DNA of 29,595 nucleotides from JAYODW01 sp038116745 (GTDB lineage: Bacteria > Pseudomonadota > Gammaproteobacteria > Ga0077536), in contig JAYODW010000053.1 in NCBI GenBank assembly GCA_038116745.1, positions 1 through 29,595 of the forward strand, read 5' to 3'. The position numbers were made by a program, and so were the translations under genes. The first letter of the stretch is position 1. Each line of letters begins with the position of its first letter. Positions 1 through 7,136 of the stretch are shown one piece after another. The notes beneath the pieces are model-generated. The model did no database searches. It was given only the letters and a program-made list of their open reading frames with translations, and was not told the origin of the DNA.

Positions 1-1268
1 ACTGCTTTCATCAGGCCGATGTTGCCTTCCTGAATCAGGTCGAGGAACAGCAGCCCGCGGTTGGTGTATTTCTTTGCAATGGAGATGACCAGACGCAGGT
101 TTGCCTCAACCATTTCTTTTTTGGCGCGTCGAGCCTTGGCTTCACCAATCGACATTCTCCGATTGATGTCTTTGACCGCACCGATCGTGATCTCATTCGC
201 TTCCTCGATATCCAGCAGTCGGCCTTGCGCTACCGCAATCTCTGTCTGGTTCTCCTTGATAGCGCTGGCGTAAGGTTTTTTCTGGCGCGTGACAGAGCGC
301 AGCCACTTCACGTTCGATTCGTTGTCCGGGAATGAATTCAGGAAATCCTTGCGCGGCATCCGGCACTGCTTGACGCAGATCTCCATGATGGTCCGTTCAT
401 GCGCGCGAATGCCGTCGACAATGCCTTTAACGTGCGAGGACAGCTTGTCTGTGACCTTCGGCACAAGTTTGAACTCGAGGAACTTATCCTGCAGCTGCTT
501 GCGCAGTGCTTCTGTCCGGTTGTGGTCGCGGCCATTGCGCTTGGTTGAGTTCTGAACTTTCTTGAACAGTTTCGCGTACTCATCGAAGCGCTCCGCGACC
601 TCAACAGGGTCGAGGGCGTTGGCGTTGTTGTCGTCGTCATCGGAATCGTCGTCGTTGTCGTCGTCGTTGCTGTCCGAACTGTCTGACGAGTCTTGAGGCT
701 GTTGCGGCTGTGGGATAGAGGCGTCTGCGCTGAGATCTACAAAACCCGCGATGACGTCAGTGATTTTTATCTCGCCGGCTTCAGCGCGGGCATATTCTTC
801 AAGGAACAGTTCGGAAACCCGAGGAAAGTCGGCGAGGGCCGACAGGACCTGATTCAGTCCGTCTTCAATGCGCTTCGCGATCTTGATTTCGCCTTCTCGG
901 GTCAACAGGTCCACTGTGCCCATCTCGCGCATATACATGCGGACCGGGTCGGTGGTGCGCCCGAATTCGTTGTCGACGGCAGCAAGCGCCGCTGCCGCCT
1001 CTTCAGCAGCTTCCTCGTCGACATCGTTGTCGTTCAACAGGATGCCATCGAGGTCCGGGGCGGTCTCATGCACCGTGATCCCCATGTCGTTGATCATGTT
1101 GATGATGTCTTCGATCTGCTCCGGGTCGACGATGTCGTTGGGGAGATGATCGTTAACTTCGTGATAGGTCAGGTAGCCTTGCTCTTTCCCCTTGGATATC
1201 AGGATCTTGAGCTGAGACTGCTGCTCTGAATTATCAATGTCTTCCAACGTTTCCATTGTCGCACTCAT
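1..1268 (-). CDS. rpoD: RNA polymerase sigma factor RpoD (sigma-70), partial, C-terminus off the left edge
   Basis: This is the primary housekeeping sigma factor, which directs core RNA polymerase to -10/-35 promoters. I translated it on the minus strand from the ATG whose first base is at 1268; it stays open for 422 codons to the window edge. Region 1.1 is visible near residues 15-75 (LKILISKGKEQGYLTYHEVN). Region 1.2 follows near residue 100 (DPVRMYMREMGTVDLLTREG). Next come a non-conserved region with an acidic Asp/Asn/Ser-rich stretch (encoded around 610-690) and the start of region 2 near the edge (ANLRLVISIAKKYTNRGLLF, then DLIQEGNIGLMKA). Acidic stretches here are usual in gammaproteobacterial RpoD. 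Regions 2.3-4 must lie outside the window. The sequence just before the start (GGTGAAAATT) gives only a weak ribosome-binding site. No dnaG lies directly upstream inside this window, unlike the common rpsU-dnaG-rpoD order. Confidence 0.97.
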   Translation of the reverse strand, partial: MSATMETLEDIDNSEQQSQLKILISKGKEQGYLTYHEVNDHLPNDIVDPEQIEDIINMINDMGITVHETAPDLDGILLNDNDVDEEAAEEAAAALAAVDNEFGRTTDPVRMYMREMGTVDLLTREGEIKIAKRIEDGLNQVLSALADFPRVSELFLEEYARAEAGEIKITDVIAGFVDLSADASIPQPQQPQDSSDSSDSNDDDNDDDSDDDDNNANALDPVEVAERFDEYAKLFKKVQNSTKRNGRDHNRTEALRKQLQDKFLEFKLVPKVTDKLSSHVKGIVDGIRAHERTIMEICVKQCRMPRKDFLNSFPDNESNVKWLRSVTRQKKPYASAIKENQTEIAVAQGRLLDIEEANEITIGAVKDINRRMSIGEAKARRAKKEMVEANLRLVISIAKKYTNRGLLFLDLIQEGNIGLMKA

Positions 1269-1634
1269 AATTTTCACCACGTCATGACGGTAGCGCTCGG
1301 GCAGGCAGATGAACCCGATACACCAAAATTTTGGACCACCCTATCAGCGCTGCTGAACAGGCAACAATCAGCCGATAAGTATAGTCCACGGACCTGGGTT
1401 TCGACCAGCCACCACCGCTCCACTTCTCTGTCTGATAAGCGGCCGGTAGCTATAGCGGCGAGATCGCGGGCTGTTTGTCGACCCTCAGGGCATGAGCTCT
1501 CATTGAGGCGAGTGGCTGCCCTAAAATGGAGTCCGATTGCGGTGCCCGTAGAGCTGCGGGATGCCGAATACTGTTCTATAAATTGTCGCGGAACCGTTTG
1601 AAGTGACTTGGGGGGTTCTGCTGACGGAGGTTGG
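1269..1634. other. Intergenic region between divergent rpoD and PliI-like gene
   Basis: These 366 bases separate two divergently transcribed genes and should hold both promoters. Open frames cross it on both strands, but they have no recognisable product and no good ribosome-binding site, so I treat them as non-coding. On the plus strand a -10-like TATAAA is seen at 1577-1582, about 50 bases before the PliI-like gene, but no convincing -35 lies at 16-18 bases from it. I see no tRNA, terminator or clear repeat. Confidence 0.5.
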
Positions 1635-2189
1635 ATGATGGGCGTCAAAAAGGCACAGGCAAAACAGGGCTGTCGATTCATCTGCTGTATCGGATTTCTG
1701 AGCGGGCTGGTGTGCGGTGCGACTGATGCGGCTGAGCATCAGGTCGGTGAGCTCCTGGTCAAGGTTAACGCTGATCAGACCAGTGACTCCGGCATGCCGA
1801 ACTATCAGATAACTGTTGAAGATGCGGAACTGGTTTTAACGAGACTCATCGCGCCCTTCCAAGGCACCTTATCCAACAGTTTTGTAGCGGACCTCGATCG
1901 CGACGGACAGTTCGAGATCGTCGTGACTTTCAGCGCAAAAGATGGCTTGGATACAGGGCTGCATGTTTACTCCTGGTCGGAGGGCTATCTGCTTAAACCG
2001 CACAAGGTCACAGCATTGACCGAGGCACAGCGAAGTGGCTACCGCGGCGGGGACCAATTCGCGGTGCGCGACAACGCACTCCTTCGTATTTACCAGGTTT
2101 ATGAAAACACGGACGGCCAATGGCAGCCGACGGCAGAGCAGCGCAAGTTTCGCTACCAGTTGTCAGAGGCAATCTGGGTCGAGGAGTGA
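1635..2189 (+). CDS. Secreted protein resembling the PliI lysozyme-inhibitor family
   Basis: A predicted exported protein of about 184 residues. A positively charged start (MMGVKKAQAKQ) is followed by a hydrophobic segment and a likely signal-peptidase site near ATDA-A, so it should reach the periplasm. The mature part has DLDRDGQFEIVV (a calcium-loop-like turn also seen in FG-GAP and PliI-type proteins) and RSGYRGGDQFAVRDNAL followed by IYQVYENTDGQ. That order resembles what I recall of the PliI family, periplasmic inhibitors of invertebrate-type lysozyme, but I could not check it by search. I chose ATG 1635 (or 1638) because GGAGG at 1626-1630 sits just before it; a TTG at 1608 lies upstream of that site and is unlikely. 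Its stop overlaps a GTG of a small downstream frame, and a Sel1-repeat gene follows. Alternative: an uncharacterised VCBS/FG-GAP-like periplasmic protein. Confidence 0.75.
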   Translation: MMGVKKAQAKQGCRFICCIGFLSGLVCGATDAAEHQVGELLVKVNADQTSDSGMPNYQITVEDAELVLTRLIAPFQGTLSNSFVADLDRDGQFEIVVTFSAKDGLDTGLHVYSWSEGYLLKPHKVTALTEAQRSGYRGGDQFAVRDNALLRIYQVYENTDGQWQPTAEQRKFRYQLSEAIWVEE

Positions 2190-2311
2190 CAGCGCATGTC
2201 AGTGTTTTCTGCGCGTGTAGCTTGCCCAGCGCACTTGCTCAAGATGAATCGCGGCGCTGGGTGAAGCACTGTCAGAGTTGCCACCTGTGCCTGGCGTCGG
2301 GTGACCTTTGA
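2186..2311 (+). CDS. Possible 41-codon ORF with a CxxCH haem-binding motif
   Basis: A short frame starts with GTG at 2186, overlapping the upstream stop as GTGA, and ends with TGA at 2309-2311, overlapping the next ATG by one base (TGATG). Both junctions are classic translational-coupling geometries. The product would have a short hydrophobic stretch (VSVFCACSLPSALA), a possible cleavage site before QDESRR, and then KHCQSCH, a CxxCH motif of the kind that binds haem c covalently. It stops about 15 residues later, far too short for a cytochrome c domain, and lacks a methionine axial ligand. It may be a relic of a c-type cytochrome, a coupling leader, or chance. I have no homolog in mind. Confidence 0.3.
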   Translation: MTAHVSVFCACSLPSALAQDESRRWVKHCQSCHLCLASGDL

Positions 2312-3309
2312 TGATTTCACGTTGCTGCGGCGCCCACTGGATAGCCTGGCTGCGGACGATTCAGCTCTGCGTGCTGCCGTTATCTGTTATGGCGAACGAT
2401 GTTCCCATGCAATCTGCTCCCCAAGCGGAACTCGGCTCTTTGAGCTCAATGGAGGCTCAGGCAGCGTCGGGTGATCTGTCCGCATTGTTGGCGCTCGCAG
2501 GTCGGTACGAGCATGGAGAGGGCGCGCCGCTCCGACCGGAACGGGCTTTTGATCTCTACGGATTAGCTGCGAGGCAGGGTGACGCCGAAGCGCAGTTCCG
2601 CCTCGGGCACATGTATGCCATTGGTTCAGGAACGGTGCCGGATCAGGCCTGGTCAGTGACTTATTTTCGGGCGGCAGCCCGGCAGGGCCACGTTGGCGCG
2701 CAGGCCAGACTGAGACAGTTGTTGACTGAGGCCGGGCTTGCCCCCGACGCTGAGAGGAAAACGCCGTCCGTCGCTCCCCTGAATGACATGGCTGCTGCGC
2801 CGGATCTGAGCTCTTCGACGGAGCCTCCAGCGGACCTGAGCGATGCTCTTCGAGCTGAAGAGGACCAACCGCTTTCTGTGGAGGAGGTCCGCGCGATCCG
2901 TTACGCCAGAGGAGCCGGTATTGAGGTCGCATGGGCACTGGAAACAGGGGCTGATGTGCAACCCATTGTGTTACCAGCGGAGGTTGTTGCTCCGGTTCAG
3001 GAAGCGCTGCCCTCCATCACGGAAGTTGCTTCAGCACAACCGGATGTGCGTTCTGGCCTTGTGCCGCTGCGAGTCCCCATTGTCATTGCGCCGGAAGCAG
3101 AGCCGGCCCTCCTCGCGCTCGGCGAGCTGGCAAACCAGGGCGATTCGGCCGCGCTGTACGAGCTTGCTAACCGTTTCATCTCAGGAGACGGGGTAAAGCC
3201 GGATGAGGCAATGGCAATCACATTGTTTCGAGAGGCGTCGCGGAGGGGGCATGCGACTGCCGGCCAAGCACTTGAGCGTTACTACCTGAACTCTCCAGTG
3301 GAACCTTAG
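2311..3309 (+). CDS. Sel1-repeat (TPR-like) exported protein
   Basis: About 332 residues from ATG 2311. The N-terminus (MISRCCGAHWIAWLRTIQLC, then VLPLSVMAND) reads as a signal peptide cleaved near residue 28. Two adjacent Sel1-like repeats occupy roughly residues 50-125, with the typical LAxRYEHGEG / AFDLYGLAARQGDAEAQFRLG pattern followed by MYAIGSG and AWSVTYFRAAARQGH. A Pro/Ala/Val-rich low-complexity linker of about 140 residues follows, and one more repeat lies near the C-terminus (LYELANRFISGDG, then AITLFREASRRGHATAG). Sel1 repeats form helical-pair solenoids used for protein binding; no catalytic domain is visible. A TTG at 2308 is in frame directly before the ATG. The gene overlaps the small upstream frame by one base and probably belongs to the same transcript as the PliI-like gene. 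Its partner is unknown. Confidence 0.9.
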   Translation: MISRCCGAHWIAWLRTIQLCVLPLSVMANDVPMQSAPQAELGSLSSMEAQAASGDLSALLALAGRYEHGEGAPLRPERAFDLYGLAARQGDAEAQFRLGHMYAIGSGTVPDQAWSVTYFRAAARQGHVGAQARLRQLLTEAGLAPDAERKTPSVAPLNDMAAAPDLSSSTEPPADLSDALRAEEDQPLSVEEVRAIRYARGAGIEVAWALETGADVQPIVLPAEVVAPVQEALPSITEVASAQPDVRSGLVPLRVPIVIAPEAEPALLALGELANQGDSAALYELANRFISGDGVKPDEAMAITLFREASRRGHATAGQALERYYLNSPVEP

Positions 3310-3328
3310 TTCCAATTAATATCGGCTT

Positions 3329-3350
3329 TAAGCCATGCCTGCGTGGCTTA
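3329..3350. terminator. Hairpin between convergent genes, probable bidirectional terminator
   Basis: A perfect 7-bp inverted repeat (TAAGCCA at 3329-3335, TGGCTTA at 3344-3350) encloses an 8-base loop and lies 20 bases after the Sel1 stop, between convergent genes. A short T run follows on the plus strand, and AAA precedes the stem when read on the minus strand, so the U-tract is weak both ways. Confidence 0.45.
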
Positions 3351-3396
3351 TTTGCCAGCCGTGGGCGAAAAAAGCTGGCGCCCGGAGGGGCCGGAC

Positions 3397-4047
3397 TCAG
3401 AGAGGAAGAGGCTTATCCGGCGCTGCGGGTATCCCGTGGTCTTCTGCCGACATTGATGGCGCTTTATCAAGCGCCTCTTCAAGGCGCTGAAGAAAATCAC
3501 CGAGACTCGCCTGCAACGCGGGCATCTGCGCTTCCAGTTGGCTTTGCAGGCGAGAGAGTCCCTGCTCCAGGCTGGGCAGGGCGTGGCGGACTTCATCGCC
3601 CGCCTGCGCGATGCCTTGTTCGACTGTACTGGCGAGCGCGGCAATTCGTTCCTGCAGAGCCAGCAGTTGACGTCCAGCTTCGAAGTTTTTCAAAGTCGCC
3701 GGGTAGTCAACGCGCCAATGTTCTCCTTCACGTGCCAGTATGGTGAGCGATGAAACTTTGCTGGATGGCCCGCGTAGCGCAAGCGTTGTTGTGATTGCGG
3801 CCTGTTGTCCGTCGATGACAATGCGTCCGATGCTGTGGGTGGAAATCTCCAGCAGCGGAGAACGATGGTCGAGCAGCTCCGCCTCGCCCGCGCGAAGATA
3901 AAATTGTGCCTGCTCTATCCGCTGCTTCGCGACCGCAGTCCAGAAACGGTCGGTGACCTCCGTCTCGTCGAGGTGGCGGGCACATCCGGCGTTGAGCATC
4001 AGCGCAATGACACCCGCGCACCAGATGACTTGACTGATAGGTGACAG
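3397..4047 (-). CDS. Unrecognised lipoprotein with C-terminal coiled coil; start codon uncertain
   Basis: The minus-strand frame encodes a hydrophobic stretch ending in a lipobox (IALMLNAGC), then DETEVTDRFWTAVAKQRIEQ and a small domain with alternating strands (to about VDYPATLKNFEA). This looks like an NTF2/DUF4878-type fold, by impression only. The last 110 residues are Leu/Ala/Gln-rich helix (RQLLALQERIAALASTVEQG and QGLSRLQSQLEAQM), probably coiled coil. It should be lipidated and membrane-anchored in the periplasm. The start is a problem: no in-frame ATG, GTG or TTG lies at a sensible distance before the lipobox. The nearest are a TTG at 4179, giving an unusual 60-residue leader that overlaps the divergent methyltransferase start, and an ATG at 3999, only four residues before the Cys. 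The coordinates given use CTG at 4047, which yields a normal-length signal peptide. Function unknown. Confidence 0.65.
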   Translation of the reverse strand: MSPISQVIWCAGVIALMLNAGCARHLDETEVTDRFWTAVAKQRIEQAQFYLRAGEAELLDHRSPLLEISTHSIGRIVIDGQQAAITTTLALRGPSSKVSSLTILAREGEHWRVDYPATLKNFEAGRQLLALQERIAALASTVEQGIAQAGDEVRHALPSLEQGLSRLQSQLEAQMPALQASLGDFLQRLEEALDKAPSMSAEDHGIPAAPDKPLPL

Positions 4048-4173
4048 GGTGGGGTTGGGACTTGTGTCGATGGCTTGTTTCCGACCAGGGGCGCAACCAT
4101 GGCTGCGGGAAAAAACAGCAGTCAGCCTAGCAGCGGCGCGAAAACACAGCCCGGCCCACTGAGAAAATGACCG

Positions 4174-4761
4174 ATGCAAGAAGAACGTTTTGATCAGAGT
4201 TATTACCGGCGTTACTACGAAGCGCCACAGTCGCGCATTGCCGAACCAGATTATTTCGAGCGGGTGAGCTCGTTTGTTGCCAGCTATCTCGACATGCTTG
4301 ATTGTCGAGTTAGCTCTGTGCTCGATGCGGGGTGCGGTCTTGGTCTTTTGCACGCAGGATTGCGGCGCGCCTGGCCGCGGGTTGGTATCGACGCTTTCGA
4401 CGGGAGCGAATACGCGTGTCAACGCAGCGGCGGCGAGCTTGCTACGTTTGATACCTTCAGGCGCGAGCGGCGCTACGATCTGGTGCTGTGTCACGACGTA
4501 CTGCAGTACCTCGATCGTGCGGAGGCAGCGCGCGCGATGGAATGCCTGACGAGCTGGACCAAAAAAGCCCTGTACTTTTCCGTACTGACGACCGAAGACT
4601 GGGAAGAGAACTGCGACCAGCACCGTACGGATGGGGACGTCCACCTGCGTGCCGCAAGCTGGTATCGGGAGAGGTTGTTTGAGGCCTTTATCAACATCGG
4701 TGGCGGACTGTATGTCAGGCGCTCAGCGGGTCTGGTCGTTTACGCACTCGAGTCCTGTTGA
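4174..4761 (+). CDS. Class I SAM-dependent methyltransferase
   Basis: A 195-residue protein with the Rossmann-fold methyltransferase signature. Motif I is VLDAGCGLG (about residues 49-57), which binds S-adenosylmethionine. An acidic strand end follows (GIDAFDGSEYA), and the motif IV region reads RYDLVLCHDVLQYLD. The N-terminal DQSYYRRYYEAPQSRI resembles the short leader seen in many stand-alone methyltransferases of the Methyltransf_11/23 type. The substrate cannot be told from the sequence. No signal peptide is present, so it acts in the cytoplasm. It diverges from the lipoprotein gene and converges on msrB, with a single base between the two stop codons. The start at 4174 is the only reasonable in-frame ATG; the preceding GAGAAAATG is a poor ribosome-binding site. 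Confidence 0.88.
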   Translation: MQEERFDQSYYRRYYEAPQSRIAEPDYFERVSSFVASYLDMLDCRVSSVLDAGCGLGLLHAGLRRAWPRVGIDAFDGSEYACQRSGGELATFDTFRRERRYDLVLCHDVLQYLDRAEAARAMECLTSWTKKALYFSVLTTEDWEENCDQHRTDGDVHLRAASWYRERLFEAFINIGGGLYVRRSAGLVVYALESC

Positions 4762-4762
4762 A

Positions 4763-5308
4763 CTAGCCTGAGTCGCGGGGTGCGAATTTGAGCGCCACAC
4801 CGTTATTGCACCAGCGTTGACCTGTCGGCTGAGGACCATCCTCGAAAACATGGCCCTGGTGACCACCGCATTTGACACAGTGGTATTCGGTTCGCGGCCA
4901 GATGAGTTTGAAATCGAGCTTGGTTGCGAGGTGTCCGGGGATGCTGTCGAAAAAACTCGGCCAGCCGGTTCCGCTCTCGTACTTCATCGCGGATGAAAAG
5001 AGCGGCAGCTCACAAGCGGCACAAAGGAAAAGACCAGCGCGCTTTTCCGTATCAAGCGCGCTCGAATGAGGGCGTTCGGTCTGCTCTTCAAAGAGCACTT
5101 CGTAGGCGCTTTGCGGCAGGCGCTGGCGCCAGACCGCCTTGTCTATGTCCAGGGCGGGGAGTGGCTCGATAAGGTCGATGTTGGCAGGGGCAAACTCCTT
5201 CCAGGATGCGTCAGCGCTCCGATTGGTTGCGTGCGCTGCGTAAAGCCCGTGGAGTGCACTCAGGCCTGCGAGCGAGGCGCTGCCAATGACGAATTCCCTA
5301 CGTCTCAT
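4763..5308 (-). CDS. msrB: Peptide-methionine (R)-S-oxide reductase MsrB, Tat-exported form
   Basis: This enzyme reduces the R-epimer of methionine sulfoxide in oxidised proteins. The 181-residue product begins MRRREFVIGSASLAG, a twin-arginine-type signal with a hydrophobic core to about residue 26, so the enzyme probably acts in the periplasm after folding. The SelR domain spans about residues 58-177. Zinc is expected to bind the CxxC pairs C96/C99 (LCAACE) and C144/C147 (HCVKCGG). The catalytic cysteine is C167 in QRWCNNGVAL. The position that holds a resolving cysteine in some family members (SGCGWPS) is Thr114 here (SGTGWPSF), so recycling must use another route. A strong AAGGAG ribosome-binding site lies nine bases before the ATG. 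It sits downstream of gshA on the same strand with a 137-bp gap, so it probably has its own promoter. Confidence 0.94.
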   Translation of the reverse strand: MRRREFVIGSASLAGLSALHGLYAAHATNRSADASWKEFAPANIDLIEPLPALDIDKAVWRQRLPQSAYEVLFEEQTERPHSSALDTEKRAGLFLCAACELPLFSSAMKYESGTGWPSFFDSIPGHLATKLDFKLIWPRTEYHCVKCGGHQGHVFEDGPQPTGQRWCNNGVALKFAPRDSG

Positions 5309-5445
5309 AACTGAAGCTCCTTAGGCAGACACCAGCCAGGACTTTCTGGGAGCACGTTCGCCGAGCTCCGGCCTACCGCTAATCTACTGTCTTGATGCGA
5401 TATAGGAGACTCGGCCGTAGAGAAAGTTCCCGAAGTGATTTCGAG

Positions 5446-7014
5446 TCAATCAGCAATGTAGCGCTGGATGTAGGCTCCGAGATCGATGTCGTCGCTGGCT
5501 TCAAGCAGTCTTTGTTCCTGATGAGACGTTTCCGCGAGAGATACGAATTTTGCTTCTGTCTCACTTGAAGGGGGGCGGGCGCGGAAACCTTGAGCGTAGT
5601 TTGCGGACATGGCGAGTGCGTAATGATGAAACTGCTCGTTCTGCGTTTTAAGTATTTCCAGGATCCGCGCTGAAGGAAGCCGGTCCGGGATCCGGGTTGC
5701 CTCAACCTGAGCTTGTAAAGACTCGCTGTAGTGTCTCTCGGCGTTACCGGCGTCGAGAATCTCGCAGATTGGAATCATGCGCTCGAAGATCCCAAGCATC
5801 CATTCCTGCAACGATCGCGGTCGTCCACGATCGAGCAGCTCCAGGCTGGGCGTTCTACCGCGCAGCGCGACGGTCAGCTCGTTATATTCGATATCCCGCA
5901 GGTCGCTGTCGGAGAGCGGGGGGCTGTCCTCAAGCAGGCAGAAAATAAGGAATGCCTCCAGAAAGCGGAGCTGCTCAGCTTCGACGCCGATGGGACTGAG
6001 TGTGTTGACGTCAAGCGCCCGTACCTCCACGTACTCGACCCCCCGCGCGCGCAGGGCCTGTGTCGGTCGCTCACCGTCTTGCGTGGTTCGTTTCGGGCGG
6101 ATGAAGCTGTAGTACTCGTTTTCGATCTGCAGAACGTTGGTACTTAGCTGTACGCGGGAGTCGCCTTCGAAAAGACCGATGGCTTCGTATTCAGGGTAAG
6201 GCGTGCGCAGGGCGCGCTGCAGGCTGTCCACGTAATCCGACAGTGAGTCATAAGAAATCCGCAGCGCAGCCTGGTTCTTGTTTTTGTAGCCGATGTCGCT
6301 CATCCGCAGGGACGTCGCATACGGCAGGTAGTGCGTCCCCGGTCGCAGTTCCTGAAATCGGGTGGTGCGACCGGCGAGGAAAGACTTGCATACGGCGGGT
6401 GAATTGCCGAACAGAAATGGCACGATCCACCCAAGCCGCTTGAAGTTGCGAATGAGCGCGAAGTAGCTCGAGTCCTGGAAGTCTCTGGGATCCAGACGGG
6501 ATTGCGCGGCGCTGTGGTACGCAGGCCAGAATGCCGGCGGTAGCGAGTAGTTGAAATGCACGCCGGCAATCGCCTGCATACGGCGTCCATAGCGGCGATC
6601 AAGGCCGACACGATAAATGTGCTTCATCCGACCGGAGTTGGAGGAGCCATATTCCGCAATCGGTATGTCGCGATCGTCGGCGACGGCGCAAGGCATGCTT
6701 GTGGCCCAGAGCATCTCTTCCTGCGGCAGCTTCTGGTAAAGAAACCGATGGATATCGTCCAGGAAATTGAGCGTATCGGTCACCTCGGCATGCGGCGGAG
6801 TGATGAATTCGGGCAGCGCCTCCGAGTAGTCAGTCGTGATGTAGGGATGGGTCAGTGGGGCACCCCAGGCCGCTGGATGGGGTGTTCGAGCAAGTGCACC
6901 GTCGGTGGTGATGCGCAGGCTTTCTTTTTCGAGACCTTTACGCCCGCCGCACAGGGTTGCCTGAGCGGCGCTCGACAACAGACGCTGCAGTCGTTGCTCC
7001 AGAAGTTCGGGCAT
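5446..7014 (-). CDS. gshA: Glutamate-cysteine ligase (gamma-glutamylcysteine synthetase)
   Basis: This enzyme catalyses the ATP-dependent joining of glutamate and cysteine, the first and rate-limiting step of glutathione synthesis, in the cytoplasm. From ATG 7014 the product is 522 residues, close to the 518 of E. coli GshA. Family landmarks are CGGRKGLEKESLRIT near the N-terminus, TDYSEALPEFITPP, EEMLWATSMPC, then GRMKHIYRVGLDRRYGRRMQ with GVHFNYSLPPAFW, and later YVEVRALDVNTLSPIGVE. The frame stays open upstream to 7218, but that extension overlaps the trpE 3' end and shows no family similarity, so 7014 is preferred; its ribosome-binding site is weak. It lies 122 bp downstream of trpE on the same strand and may share its transcript. 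The usual gshB partner is not next to it. Confidence 0.96.
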   Translation of the reverse strand: MPELLEQRLQRLLSSAAQATLCGGRKGLEKESLRITTDGALARTPHPAAWGAPLTHPYITTDYSEALPEFITPPHAEVTDTLNFLDDIHRFLYQKLPQEEMLWATSMPCAVADDRDIPIAEYGSSNSGRMKHIYRVGLDRRYGRRMQAIAGVHFNYSLPPAFWPAYHSAAQSRLDPRDFQDSSYFALIRNFKRLGWIVPFLFGNSPAVCKSFLAGRTTRFQELRPGTHYLPYATSLRMSDIGYKNKNQAALRISYDSLSDYVDSLQRALRTPYPEYEAIGLFEGDSRVQLSTNVLQIENEYYSFIRPKRTTQDGERPTQALRARGVEYVEVRALDVNTLSPIGVEAEQLRFLEAFLIFCLLEDSPPLSDSDLRDIEYNELTVALRGRTPSLELLDRGRPRSLQEWMLGIFERMIPICEILDAGNAERHYSESLQAQVEATRIPDRLPSARILEILKTQNEQFHHYALAMSANYAQGFRARPPSSETEAKFVSLAETSHQEQRLLEASDDIDLGAYIQRYIAD

Positions 7015-7136
7015 GAGTAATGGGACTGGTTGAGGGAGCGCAGAAGGTACACCGCTCCCGGGTAGCAAGTACAGATTCCGGAACGCGGCCCGACGTAGCG
7101 TTTGCGGCGTCTGAAATTCAGAGTGAGAACGGGAAT

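Noticed and set aside
600..690. Asp/Asn/Ser codon-repeat stretch in rpoD as a microsatellite or insertion
   Set aside because: Acidic low-complexity stretches at this place are normal in the non-conserved region of gammaproteobacterial sigma-70.
693..1229. 178-codon plus-strand frame inside the rpoD region
   Set aside because: It is antisense to a clearly conserved RpoD N-terminus and has no protein-like features of its own.
1284..1601. 105-codon plus-strand frame between rpoD and the PliI-like gene
   Set aside because: No ribosome-binding site, no recognisable domain, odd composition rich in Ser/Arg, and it fills the region that must contain two divergent promoters.
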